Below, piece by piece: positions 32,412 through 43,750 of a stretch of 64,000 bases of DNA. This DNA comes from Zygnema cylindricum (lineage: Eukaryota > Streptophyta > Zygnematophyceae > Zygnematales > Zygnemataceae). The position numbers and the translations under genes were made by a program. The stretch is from contig JBBHKE010001084.1 of assembly GCA_037447655.1 (NCBI GenBank), forward strand, positions 99,408-163,407. The letters are read 5' to 3'. The notes below the pieces were generated by a model. That model was not told where the DNA came from. It searched no databases and worked only from the letters and a program-made list of their open reading frames with translations. The number at the start of each line of letters is the position of its first letter. Within the stretch, counting starts at the first letter, position 1.

Positions 32412-33294
32412 TGTTGAAATAAGTAGTTTTTATTATATTTTCTAGGTCTAAATTTATTAGAAAACATGAAAAAAAAATGTAGGCAGCCTGCCTCTATATC
32501 TTCTCTCTCTCACCCCCATACTTGTTGTAGTCACTGAAGGAGAGAGAGAGAGAGCAATGGAGCCATGGTTGCCTCAACTCCATAGGAAGGACTAAAGAGT
32601 GGCTTAAGCCACTCTCAACAAAAGGTTGAGTCAGGCAGGACTCGAACCCCGACCGGCAGAGCGCGGCGTAGCCGTTAGCTCTAACCAGTCTGTCGTAGAA
32701 GTCCGTTAGGAGATAAAGGGTTTCATTACTATTTAAACTATTGTAATGTACTATATTCATTTAACTGAAACTCTTAACGCCACGCATAGATACAGTTCTA
32801 CAAAATACGAAGTACTGTATTTGTTTGAAATGGATATCGCGCATTTTGTTTCGACATTGAAATAAATATTGCGCAAGTATTTATTACGGCCGAGATTGAA
32901 TTTCGCGTCAAATCTAACGGCGCACATCATCGCCGAAATCCCGGAATGGTCATTTTGGCATTTAGTGACGTGGCATCACCTGGCGCCACGTCGGAAGACA
33001 TCATTCGGTCGCGGGAATTCCGAGGAACGTACGGACGAGTGGAAAGTGGACACGCGTCCACTTAATGGCCTTGTCGTACAGAGGCCGTACAGAAAGTACA
33101 TCGGCAGTAGTACTTTCTAGTACTATACAGTTTTGTGATTGGTTCGTACAGGCAGTAGATAGGAGCTGTGAGAGGGAATTAGGAAAAACTAGGACTTAGG
33201 AAAATTTAGGTAGAAAGTCCTCTCTCTCTGAGAGTTTGTATAAAAATTGGCATCTTTGCCACCCTATAACTTATCGGCTGGCTGGCCGTTTTCA
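32412..33294 (+). repeat. Copia B 3' LTR
   Basis: Pairs with 27021-27901. It has a perfect 20-bp palindrome at 32596-32615 (AGAGTGGCTTAAGCCACTCT) next to the antisense tRNA-like block. It ends ...GTTTTCA at 33294, followed directly by Copia A sequence. Confidence 0.93.
32620..32698 (-). ncRNA. antisense tRNA-like segment in the Copia B 3' LTR
   Basis: Same arrangement as in the 5' LTR: GGTTAGAGC, perfect B-box GGTTCGAGTCC (32648-32638), then TTTT (32623-32620). Confidence 0.5.
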
Positions 33295-34663
33295 ATAAAT
33301 TCCGAGCTAAGCCAGGGACTAAAAGGACATTCTCAATGTGGATCGAGGAATTTGGAACGCGGACGTGGCCAGAGTGAGTGGCCAATAGTATGCGGTCGTC
33401 CCCTAAACGTATCTGCATAGGGGAGAGTAAAAGAGTTAAATGTGTAAACCAATCAGATCGAGGAGAGAGGTGATGACTGGCACCACTATCGATGATCCAA
33501 TCATTATGCGTGGCATGAGATAAAAACGCATACCCAGGTGTAAAAGAAACGTCCAGACCGGCGTGGGCGAGATTTCCATAGCCGAATTTTGGAGCTGGGG
33601 GAGGACCAGAAGGATTTGCGGATGCGAGAGGAGGATTAGACAAAAAAGAAGGGAGAGGTGGAGGGATTGGCCAATGGGAATTGTATGACGCGAAATGGGC
33701 GGCGCCAAAGGGGGTGGAGTGATGTGGAAATTGGGATGGAGGAGGATAAGGGTAATGGTACGGAAAATTTGGGGGAAAAAGAGGTTGCGGGGAGGACTGG
33801 GGAAGTGGAGTAGGAGTGGGGAGAACGTGAGCCGTTTTGGCTTCACCGTTGGAATTGGAATTTGACGCCTCTGCAGCTTTTTTGCGTGCCAACTTGAGAC
33901 ATTCGGTTGCCGTGTGTCCTGGCTTTTTGCAATAATTGCAAATGACAGACGGCGGCCCCCCCAAGTTAGGTTTAAAATTTGAAGCAAAGTAGGCGTTGAC
34001 TTGGGAAGGGTTAGATGCAGAAAAAGACAAGATTTTTGTTTCTTCATGCATTAATTTTGTACATAAAACGTAAAAAGGGATTGGATTTTCAAGATTGTCA
34101 AAAGATGAGATGAAAGGTGCGAAAGATTTTGGCAAGCCCCCTAATAAAGTGGATGACAAATCTTCATCAGACAAGATTACGCCAATCATTTCACACTTCC
34201 CTGAAAATAGGTCAACTGTACTTATCCAATCTTGCATCGATTCCGTCGTCTTTTTCAATAAATTGAAAAATGCTCGCTTTTGAATGCGACGAGCCGCCCA
34301 ACCGGTTTGTACGTACGCGGCCGTCAAACGAGACCAAGCGTCGGCCGATGTGAGGGCGCCTCGAATGAGTCGCGTTTTTTCTGTCGTAAGTGCCATTACT
34401 AGGCGCGCGTGAGCGTTGTCGTCTTTGACTTTCCATTCCGCGATTTCTTTAGTTTTGGTTGTTTTAGTTGCCGCGTCATCTGTAGTATTAATGACTGGTG
34501 GTTTAGATGTGCCAGTGAAAAAATCCCAAATTTTCTCTAACTTAAAAAGATGCATGGCAGAAATTGACCAATCATAGAAATTTGAACCATCAAACTTCTG
34601 AATATTATTGGAAGTTGCATGGTTTGGCCCATAACCTATAGGATTAGGATTATTGGACGCCAT
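33295..34663 (-). pseudogene. Copia A gag and protease, truncated by Copia B
   Basis: Begins MASNNPNPIGYG at 34663. The N-terminal gag domain contains KFDGSNFYDWSISAMHLF and ALTSADAWSRLTAAY. A CCHC zinc knuckle CNYCKKPGHTATEC lies at about residue 247, followed by a long Pro/Ser/His-rich linker. The protease motif WIIDSGASHHLSP lies at about residue 390. The frame is open to 33295, where it runs into the Copia B LTR. Gag would coat the RNA and the protease would process the polyprotein. Confidence 0.9.
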
Positions 34664-34696
34664 AATAAAAGATAGAGAGAGTCAAAACATTTGAAT

Positions 34697-35116
34697 TGTG
34701 TGATTATGATTGATAATTTCATTATGAAACGAGATCCTTTTATACAAAGTTACAAAATGCTAATTACTGTGGATAGTACTGAACTACGTTACACAAAGTA
34801 GATTTGGGCGGCTACACAAAGACCAAATCTATTAGACAAAGTTGACCGACGAAAAGAAAAGGAAAGAATAAGACCAAAAGTACAATTATATGACCGCACT
34901 TGAATAAGTGGAGTACGGTTTTGTTCACATAGGACAAATAAGACTAAAGTGGACGAGACCGCACTTGAATAAGTGGAGTACGGTCTTTGTTCTCGTAGGA
35001 CAAATGACTAAGTTGACGAGACCGTACTTGAATAAGTGGAGTACGGTGTCGGTTGACATAAGACGAAATGAGACTAAGGTTGACGTATGGAAACTCACCG
35101 GAAATTACCCTTAACA
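34697..35116 (-). repeat. Copia A 5' LTR
   Basis: On the minus strand it runs from TGTTAAGGGTAATTTCC (35116) to about 34697 (…ATCACACA). It has three tandem about 65-bp units near the start (about 35090-34893) and TATAAAAGG (34744-34736). By eye it differs from 23218-23637 at roughly 19 of 420 positions. The inner boundary is approximate because both copies continue alike into the leader. Confidence 0.85.
34736..34744 (-). promoter_or_regulatory. TATA box in the Copia A LTR
   Basis: TATAAAAGG on the element's sense strand, about 75 bp upstream of the gag ATG. It is conserved in the other LTR at 23257-23265. Confidence 0.55.
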
Positions 35117-35232
35117 AAAGGGAAGGGGAAGAGGGCAAAAGAGGGAATGGAAAAGGGAGAGGGAAATGGAGGAAAAAGCAGGGAGGGGGAGAGGGCGAGG
35201 AGAGTGACAAAGTGAGGGAGAGGGAGAGGCAA
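35117..35232. repeat. GA-rich tract flanking Copia A
   Basis: GGGAGAGG/GGAAGG words directly outside the LTR, similar in kind to 22880-23160 beyond the opposite end. Confidence 0.8.
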
Positions 35233-35240
35233 AAGGTGAT

Positions 35241-36602
35241 AAAATCTGACAAATCGTACACAAATCGTACATTCACACAGTCAAAATGCGGCTGTCGGAC
35301 GAATATGTGCGAGCAGGATTTTTTACGATCTGGTTTTTTTTCCTTTTTAGAACGCGCATTCTCATGCGTTCGCGGTTACAAAAATTCATTTAATGTACTT
35401 TTTAATATAAAATGGTACATTTATGTACGAACTGACACTAACCGTATACCACTCTATTTAAGAGACAACGTACTGAATATAACGCTAAATAGAATAAAGA
35501 AAAAAATAGAATGAACTACGCTAATGGAGAATAAAAAAAAAAAAAGCTGGACGGAATTAGTGTACACAACGCTAATAACGATTAGCGGTGTACCGTACTG
35601 TACTGTACCATCGGTTGAACCTTTTTAAATTGAAACGCCGAACCGGTTTCGCGTACATTGCGTCTAACTCTCTTGCGGTGCATCGCCACGTCAAGTCACT
35701 TTACTGCCTCGTCGTAGAGGGGAGTCTCGAGTTTCGTATCGTCGTGTTGTGTCGCCCGCTACTGTGCGTTATAGTCTCTACAGCAGAGGTCGCAAACGGT
35801 CAACCGAAACCGCGACCGACCGTTAACCGACCGCCCGCGCCGGATCCGAAACGGATTCGGTTGCCAAATTTTGGGGGTCGGGCGGTTACGGTTGGTTGAC
35901 TCACCAGACAAAAATAAACGGTCAGTTACGGTCTGTCAAACAAAAAACCAAAAAAAAAGAAAATTTTGTACCATTTTTTTCCAACATTAATGCGCTTTGT
36001 ACTTTTGGTATCGTGGAAGTACGTGGCATCATGATTAGCGTCGCAAATCTGACACGGTAGTGTAGTAAGCTATTTTATTTCGCAAATCAAAAGGAACGCG
36101 ACAAAGCGTCGCAAATCTGACGCGGTAGTACACTATTCATTTCGAAGTATTAGGGAAAGCGACAAAGCCTCTCAAATCTGACACGGTAGTACAATATTAA
36201 TTTCGCAAATCTTAGGCAACGCGACAAAGCGTCACAAATCAGACACAGTACACCGCCAATCGTTATTAGTGTTGTATACGCTAATTCCGTCCCGCTTTTT
36301 TTTTATTCTATTCTTCATTAGTGTAGTTCATTATATTTTTTTCTTTATTCTATTTAGAGTTATTTTCAGTACGTTGTATCTTAAGTAGAGTGATGAACGA
36401 TCAGTGTCAGACCGTACATAAATGTACCTTTTTAAGATAAAAATTACAATAAATTAGTTTCGGTAACCGCGGATACATGAGGATATGCGTTCTAAAAAGG
36501 AAAAAAAACCAAGTCGTAAAAAATCCCATTCTCACATATTCGCCCGACAACCGCGTTTCGACTGTGTGAATGTACTATTTGTATACGATTTTGTCAGATT
36601 TT
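35241..36602. mobile_element. large inverted repeat, arms about 350 bp
   Basis: The left arm 35241-35592 is complementary to the right arm 36249-36602 over its whole length, at roughly 80-85% by eye. Shared blocks are AAAATCTGACAAA, ACATTCACACAGTC, CCTTTTTAGAACGC and TAATAACGATT-GCGGTGTA. The TACACCGC ends known from the M/507-bp elements face inward. The spacer (35593-36248) contains an N1-type hAT fragment and three about 62-bp tandem units. Confidence 0.8.
35784..36240. mobile_element. hAT N1-type element, right end missing
   Basis: Begins CAGAGGTCGCAAACGGTCAA, an intact N1 left end, and continues colinear with 1819-2150 (GATTCGGTTGCCAAATTTTG, GGTATCGTGGAAGTAC). From about 36038 a 60-66-bp segment (GCAAATCTGACACGGTAGT to ACGCGACAAA) is repeated about three times, where the 1819 copy has one. 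No right end is present. Confidence 0.75.
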
Positions 36603-36724
36603 GTACGGAAACCTATATTAGTGTAAGCATGTTTGCGACCGCCATTTTTTTTTTCAAAGATCCAAATTACCATAATCAAGCAATTAGACTGCATGATTTT
36701 TCCAAAAATTTCAAATTCTTAGCA
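36603..36724. other. no recognisable feature
   Basis: Short AT-rich bridge between the inverted repeat and the satellite. Confidence 0.5.
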
Positions 36725-39700
36725 AGACTGGTCAGAAGGTAGAGAGAGGGACAGAGAGGGAGGGAGGAAAAATACCAAGGGAAGACTGGTCTGAAGGTAA
36801 AGAGAGAAAGAGAGGGAGAGAGGAAAAATACAAAAGGAAGACTGGTCGGAAGGTAGAGAGAGAGACAAAGAGGGAGAGAGGAAAAATACCAAGGGAAGAC
36901 TGGTCAGAAGGTATAAGGAGAGACAGAGAGGGAGAGAGGAAAAATACCAAAGGAAGATTGGTCGGAAGGTAGAGAGAGACAAAGAGGGAGAGAGGAAAAA
37001 TACCAAGGGAAGACTGGTGGGAAGGTAGAGAGAGAGACAGAGAGGGAGAGGGGAAAAATACCAAGGGAAGACTTGTCGGAAGGTAGAGAGAGACAGAGAG
37101 GGAGAGAGGAAAAATACCAAGGGAAGACTAGTGGGAACAGAGACAAAGAAAGAGAGAGGAAAGATACCAAGAGAAGACAGGTTGGAAGGTAGAGAGAGAG
37201 ACAAAGAGGGAGAGAGGAGAAATACCAAAGGAAGAGTGGTCTCGGAAGGTAGAGAGAGACAGAGAGGGAGAGAGGAAAAATACCAAGGGAAGACTGGTCA
37301 GAAGGTAGAGAGAGACAGAGAGGGAGAGAGGAAAAATACCAAGGGAAGACTAGTCGAAAGGTAGAGAGAGAGACAGAGAGGGAGAGGGGAAAAATACCAA
37401 GGGAAGACTGGTCGGAAGGTAGAGAGAGACAGAAGGGGAGAGAGGAAAAATACCAAGGGAAGACTAGTCGAAAGAGAGACAAAGAGGGAGAGAGGAAAAA
37501 TACCAAGAGAAGACAAGTCGGAAGGTAGAGAAAGAGACAAAGAGGGAGAGAGGAAAAATACCAAGGGAAGACATGTTGGAAGGTAGAGAGAGGACAAAGA
37601 GGGAGAGAGGAAAAATACCAAGGGAAGATTGGTCGCAAGGTATTGAGAGACAAAGAGGGAGAGGAAACCTTGGTTGGAAGGTAAAGAGAGATAGAGAGGG
37701 AGAGTGGGAAAATAACAAGGGAAGACTTGTCAGAAGGTAGAGAGAGACAGAAAGGTAGAGAGGAAAAATACCAAGGGAAGATTAGTCGGAAGAGAGACAA
37801 AGAGGGAGAGAGGAAAAATACTAAGAGAAGGCAAGTCGGATGGTAGAGAGAGAGACAGAGAGGGAGAGAGGAAAAACACCAAGGGAATACTGGTTGGAAG
37901 GTAGAGAGAGAGAGACATAGAGGGAGAGAGGAAAAATACCAAGGGAATACTAGTTGGAAGGTAGAGAGAGACAGAGAGGGAGAGAGGAAAAATACCAAGG
38001 GAAGACTGGTCAAAAGGTAGAGAGGGAAAGAGAGGGAGAGAGGAAAAATACCAAAGGAAGACTAGTTTGAAGGTAGAGAGAGAGAAAGAGAAAGAGAGAG
38101 GAAAAATACAAAGGGAAGACTGGTCGGAATGTATAGAGAGAGAGAGAGAGAAATGGGAAAAATACTAAGGGAAGACAAGTCAAAAGTAAAGAGAGAGACG
38201 TAGAGGGAGAGAGGAAAAATACCAAGGCAAGACTAGTCAGAAGGTAGAGAGAAGTACAGAGAGGGAGAGAGGAAAAATACCTAGGGAAGACTGGTCTGAA
38301 GGTAGAGAGAGACAGAGAGGGAGAGAGGAAAAATGCCAAAGGACGACTGGTTAGAAGAAAGAGAGAGAGACAAAGAGGGAGAGAGGAAAAATACCAAGGG
38401 AAGACTAGTCGGAAGGTAGAGAGAGAGAAAGAGGGTGAAAGGAAAAATACCAAGGGAAGACTGGTCGAAAGGTATAGAGAGAGACAAAGAGGGAGAGAAC
38501 AAAAATACCAAGGGAAGATTGGTCGGAAGGTAGAGAGAGAGACAGAGAGGGAGAGGGGAAAAAGACAAAGGGAAGACTGGTCGGACGGTAGAGAAAGACA
38601 GAGAGGGAGAGAGGAAAAATACCAAGGGAAGACTAGTCGGAAGAGAGACAAAGAGGGAGAGGGGAAAAATACCAAGAAAAGACAGGTCGCAAGGTAGAGA
38701 GAGAGACAGAGAGGGAGAGAGGAAAAATACCAATGGAATACTGGTCGAAAGGTAGAGAGAGAGAGACAGAGAGGGAGAGAGGAAAATACCAAGGGAAGAC
38801 TGGTTGGAAGGAAGAGAGAGATAAAGAGAGAGAGAGGAAAAATACCAAGGGAAGACATGTCAGAGGGAAAATTGAGAGACAGAGAGGGAGAGAGGACAAA
38901 TACCGTGGAAGATTGGTTAGAAGGTAAAGAGAGACAGAGAGGGAAAGAGGAAAAATACCAAGGGAAGACTAGTCGGGAGAGAGACAAAGAGAGAGAGAGG
39001 AAAAATACCAAGAGAAGACAAGTTGAAGGTAGAGAGAGAGACAAAGAGGGAGAGAGGAAAAATACCCAAGGAATACTGGTCGGAAGTTAGAGAGAGAGAG
39101 ACACAGAGGGAGAGAGGAAAAACACCAAGGGAAGACTAGTCAGGAGGTAGAGAGAGATAGAGAGGGAGAGAGGAAAAATACCAAGGGAAGACTGGTCGGA
39201 AAGTAGAGAGAGAGACAAAGAGGGAGAGAGGAAAAATACCAAGGCAAGACTGGTTAGAAGGTAGAGAGAGGGACAGAGAGGGAGAGAGGAAAAATACCAA
39301 GGGAAGACTGGTCTGAAGGTAGAGAGAGAAAGAGAGGGAGAGAGGAAAAATACCAAAGCAAGATTGGTCGCAAGGTAGAGAGAGAGACACAGAGGGAGAG
39401 AGGAAAAATACCAAGGGAAGACTAGTCGGAAGGAACAGAGAGAGAAAAAGGGAGAGAGGAAAAATACCAACGGAAGACTGGTCGCAAGGTATAGAGAGAG
39501 ACAGAGAGGGTGAGAGGAAAAATACTAAGGGAATACTGGTCGGAAGGTAGAGAGAGAGAGACAAAGAGGGAGGGAGGAAAAATACTAAGGGAAGACTAGG
39601 CGAAAGAGAGATAAAGAGAGAGAGAGGAAAAATTCCAAGGGAAGACATGTGTGAAGGTAGAGAGAGAGACAAAGAGGGAGAGAGGAAAATACCAAGGGAA

Positions 39701-42290
39701 GACTGGTCAAAAGGTAGAGAGAGACAGAGAGGGAGAGAGGAAAAATTCCGGTGAAGACTGGTAGGAAGGTAGAGAGAGATAGAGAGGGAGAGAGGAAAAA
39801 TACCTAGGGAAGACAAGTCAGAAGGAAGAGAGAGAAAGAGAGGGAGAGAGGAAAAATACCAAGGGAAGACTAGTCAGAAGGTAGAGAGAGAGAAAGAGGG
39901 AGAAAGGAAAAATACAAAGGGAAGACTGGTCGGAAGGTATAGAGAGAGACAGAGAGGGGGAGAGGAAAAATACCAAGGGAAGACTGGTCAAAAAGTAGAG
40001 AGAGAGACGGAAAGGGATAGAGGAAAAATACCAAAGGAAGATTGGTCGGAAGGTATAGGGAGAGACAGAGAGGGAGAGAGGAAAAATACCAAGGGAAGAT
40101 TGGTCGGAAGGTAGAGAGAGATAGAGAGGGAGAGAGGAAAAATACCAAGGGAAGACTGGTTGGAAGGTAGAGAGAGAGACAAAGAGGGAGAGGGGAAAAA
40201 TACCAAGGGAAGACTGGTTAGAAGGTAGAGAAAGACAAAGAGGGAGAGATGAAAAATACTAAGGGAAAACTAGTCGGAAGAGAGACAAAGAGGGAGAGAG
40301 GAAAAATACCAAAAGAAGACAGGTCGGAAGGTAGAGAGAGAGTCAGAGAGGGAGAGAGGAAAAATTCCAAGGGAATACTGGTCGAAAGGTAGAGAGAGAG
40401 AGACAGAGAGGGAGAGAGGAAAAATACCAAGGGAAGATTGGTTGAAAGGTAGAGAGAGACAGAGAGGGAGAGAGGAAAAATACCAAGGGAAGACTAGTCG
40501 GAAGAGAGACAAAGAGGGAGGGAGGAAAAATTCCAAGGGAAGACAAGTCGGAAGGTAGAGAGAGAGACAAAGAGGGAGAGAGGAAAAATACCAAAGGAAT
40601 ACTAGTCGAAAGGTAGAGAGAGAGAGACAGAGAGGGAGAGAGGAAAAATACCAAGGGAAGACTGGTTGGAAGGTAGAGAGAGATAGAGAGGGAGAGAGGA
40701 AAAATACCAAGGGAAGACTGGTCGGAAGGTAGAGAGAGACAGAGAGGGAGAGAGGAAAAATACCGGGGGAAGATTGGTCGGAAGGTAGAGAGAGACAGAG
40801 AGGGAGAGAAGAAAAATACCAAGGGAAGACTTGTCAGAAGGTAGAGAGAGAAAGAGAGGGAGAGAGGAAAAATACCAAGGGAAGACTAGTCAGAAGGTAG
40901 TGAGAGAGAAAGAGGGAGAGAGGAAAAATACAAAGGGAAGATTGGTCGGAAGTTATAGAGAGATACAGAGAGGGAGAGAGGGAAAATTCCAAGGGAAGAC
41001 TGGCCTGAAAGTAGAGAGAGAGTAGAGAGAGAGACGGAGAGGGAGAGAGGAAATTTACCAAGGCAAGACTGGTCGGAAGGTAGAGAAAGACAGAGAGGGA
41101 GAGAGGAAAAATACCAAGAGAAGAGAGGTCGGAAGTTAGAGAGAGACAGAGAGGGAGAGAGGAAAAATACCGGGGGAAGATTGGTCGGAAGGTAGAGAGA
41201 GACAGAGAGGGAGAGAAGAAAAATACCAAGGGAAGACTTGTCAGAAGGTAGAGAGAGAAAGAGAGGGAGAGAGGAAAAATACCAAGGGAAGACTAGTCGG
41301 AAGGTAGAGAGAGAGACAAAGAGGGAGAGAGGAAAAATACCAAAGGAATACTAGTCGAAAGGTAGAGAGAGAGAGACAGAGAGGGAGAGAGGAAAAATAC
41401 CAAGGGAAGACTGGTTGGAAGGTAGAGAGAGATAGAGAGGGAGAGAGGAAAAATACCAAGGGAAGACTGGTCGGAAGGTAGAGAGAGACAGAGAGGGAGA
41501 GAGGAAAAATACCGGGGGAAGATTGGTCGGAAGGTAGAGAGAGACAGAGAGGGAGAGAAGAAAAATACCAAGGGAAGACTTGTCAGAAGGTAGAGAGAGA
41601 AAGAGAGGGAGAGAGGAAAAATACCAAGGGAAGACTAGTCAGAAGGTAGAGAGAGAGAAAGAGGGAGAGAGGAAAAATACAAAGGGAAGATTGGTCGGAA
41701 GGTATACAGAGAGACAGAGAGGGAGAGAGGGAAAATTCCAAGGGAAGACTGGTCTGATAGTAGAGAGAGAGACGGAGAGGGAGAGAGGAAATTTACCAAG
41801 GCAAGACTGGTCGGAAGGTAGAGAAAGACAGAGAGGGAGAGAGGAAAAATACCAAGAGAAGAGAGGTCAAAAGGTAGAGAGAGAGACAGAGAGGGAGAGA
41901 GGAAAAATACCAAGGGAAGATTGGTTGGAAAGTAGAGAGAGACAGAGAGGGAGAGAGGAAAAATACCAAGGGAAGACTGGTCGGAAGAGAGAGAGAGAGA
42001 GAGAGGTAAAATACCAAGGGAAGACATGTCGGAAGGTAGAGAGAGAGAGAGAGAGGGAGAGAGGAAAATTACCAAGGGAAGGTTGGTCGGAAGGTAGAGA
42101 GAGATAGAGAGGAGAGAGGAAAAATACCAAGGGAAGACTGGTCAGAAGGTAGAGAGAGAAAGAGAGGGAGAGAAGAAAAATACCAAGGGAAGACTGGTCG
42201 GAGAGTATAGAGAGAGAAAGAGAGGGAGAGAGGAAGACTGGTTGGAAGGTAAAGAGAGACAGAGAGGGAGAGTGGAAAAATACCTTTAAT
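36725..42290. repeat. purine-rich satellite, unit about 56-60 bp, some 95-100 copies
   Basis: The unit is made of AAGACTGGTCGGAAGGTA, then GAGAGAGACAGAGAGGGAGA, then GAGGAAAAATACCAAGGG. Copies vary mostly by GA length and point changes. The unit length is usually not a multiple of three, so long minus-strand frames (Phe-Leu-Ser-Pro-Ser-Leu repeats) arise only because the pyrimidine strand is poor in stop codons. Within it, about 40555-41130 is duplicated at 41304-41870 (offset about 749 bp). Single related units lie at 13192 and 14405. Confidence 0.95.
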
Positions 42291-42479
42291 TTTGAAGGGA
42301 GAGTGTTTTGAATAAAGTTGCTTTTAAACATTGAATTGTGTTTACTAAAGGAAATCTATGGACACGTAAGGAAATTGTGTAGTCAACAAAAACATCCGAT
42401 GCCAGAAAAAAAGTGATGTGGATTTTAAAAAATGAAATAGTACAAAACTTCTGCCCCCCCTCCATAATAGAATACTGCT

Positions 42480-42930
42480 GTTGTGGCTGCCTGTTTGACC
42501 ATGTCAGACTTTGTCTGACTGTGTTTGACTGTGTTTGAGTGTGTTGAATTGCGTTGGACCATGTTTGACCGTGGTTGACTAGAACTTCTGTGCAAGTAAA
42601 TTAATGTTGCAGCTTCATCTTCAATTTTCTTCGCATCAGATTTCTAACAGTTCACCTAGGAAAAGCCAGAAAAAACTTTTTCGTCACTGTCCCAAATTTT
42701 GAGACCTGATCTAGTTCCTTCATGCTAAATACAAAAAGATATGAATTCAAAATCAGAGAGTTAGGCTAGTGAAATTAATAACGGAAATGGTAAAATGGGG
42801 AACCTTTCCTCATCCACCCTATAAAACATAAACGCAAAAGAACATACCAAAAAAATCGAAGAACCAACATTCTTCTCTTCAGATGTATAAAGTTAAAAAA
42901 GAAAATTGGAGTGAAAATGGTAAACATGGT
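42480..42930. repeat. dispersed repeat D, copy 2 (inverted)
   Basis: Reverse-complement partner of 7600-8130. It starts with a degenerate GTGTTTGACTGT array (42496-42585), then GCATCAGATTTCTA, CATGCTAAATACAAAAAGAT and GGAGTGAAAATGGTAAA. Confidence 0.65.
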
Positions 42931-43319
42931 AGACCCTTATAGAAAGCCCTAAGCACCCCGAAAACACAAAAAAATACTGGATGCTTCCGATTAAAAACAC
43001 TAATAATTCGGTAAAACCTAAAAAAAGCCAAAAAAAAAAATACACAAAAAATGAAAATTACGAAAAGGAAAGCCCTTAGACACGGTAGAAAACGACAAAA
43101 ACCTTAAGAGAAAACCCTGACCAAAAACCGTAGAAGACCAAAAAAACCGCTGAAAAAACCTTGAACACCCTAAAAAGCCCTTGAAAACCCAGAAAAATCC
43201 CTCAAAACCTTAAAATGCACCAAACATTGACTCCGTAACCCTACGAAACCCTATAACTAGTGTCTTTGTCGACCTCGTTTCGATATATTGACGCCATGTA
43301 AAAAAAGCAATGAACGGTT
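42931..43319. other. A-rich sequence with degenerate ACCCTNAAAA words
   Basis: Runs such as ACCGTAGAAGACC, CCTTGAAAACCC and CCCTCAAAACC, faintly telomere-like but not tandem. No gene is visible. Confidence 0.45.
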
Positions 43320-43750
43320 TCACAACTTCCGCAAAAGACAAACGAAAAGTACAACAAGTGCACCAACAGTTCATCGTCCACGTCAGCATTACATTAACTA
43401 CGTGTGTACCGCTATTAGTATTGATATTGTTTTCGCCACTCAAACCATATATTCTCCGTACACAACTGTCCGATTTACTGTTCTAGTGTTCTTCCCGGAT
43501 AGACAGCATGTACGGATGACATCGTACGGATAACTAGAGTAGTCGACGACCACAACAATGTGGTACGGAAGGCAGCCCTTTAGATTCGTTTTAGAACAAC
43601 TTTTCAAGGAAAGGCAGGAGACGGTTTTCCACGGTCAATATGTAAGAAAAGGCGATGTACAATATAACAACTTCAGCAAAAGCCAAACATAAAGTACACC
43701 AAGTACATGCACAAGTAATCGTCCACGTCGACAGTACATCAACTGTAGGA
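43320..43750. repeat. direct repeat pair with a MITE M half copy between
   Basis: 43320-43402 and 43665-43750 match (ACAACTTC-GCAAAAG-CAAAC, AAGTACA-CAAGT, ATCGTCCACGTC). Between them, from about 43403, lies a half copy of MITE M (GTACCGCTATTAGTATTGAT, TTTTCGCCACTCAAACCAT, CTCCGTACAC). Confidence 0.6.

Larger units (their letters stand above)
27021..33294 (+). mobile_element. Copia B, Ty1/copia retrotransposon, nested in Copia A
   Basis: Two LTRs (27021-27901 and 32412-33294, TGTTGAAATAAG...GTTTTC-A/G) enclose gag, protease, integrase, RT and RNase H in copia order. By eye the LTRs differ at roughly a dozen positions in 880 bp, so insertion is recent. The flanking pentamers (AAGCG and ATAAA) do not match. 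No classic tRNA-Met primer site follows the 5' LTR (sequence GGTGATTCTTTTTGCTACGG). The coding region is interrupted by several stops. Confidence 0.93.

Noticed and set aside
36725-42331. Many long minus-strand frames rich in Phe, Leu, Ser and Pro (up to about 370 codons)
   Set aside because: They follow the purine satellite exactly. The unit is not a multiple of three, so the reading frame drifts between units, and lack of stops is explained by pyrimidine composition.
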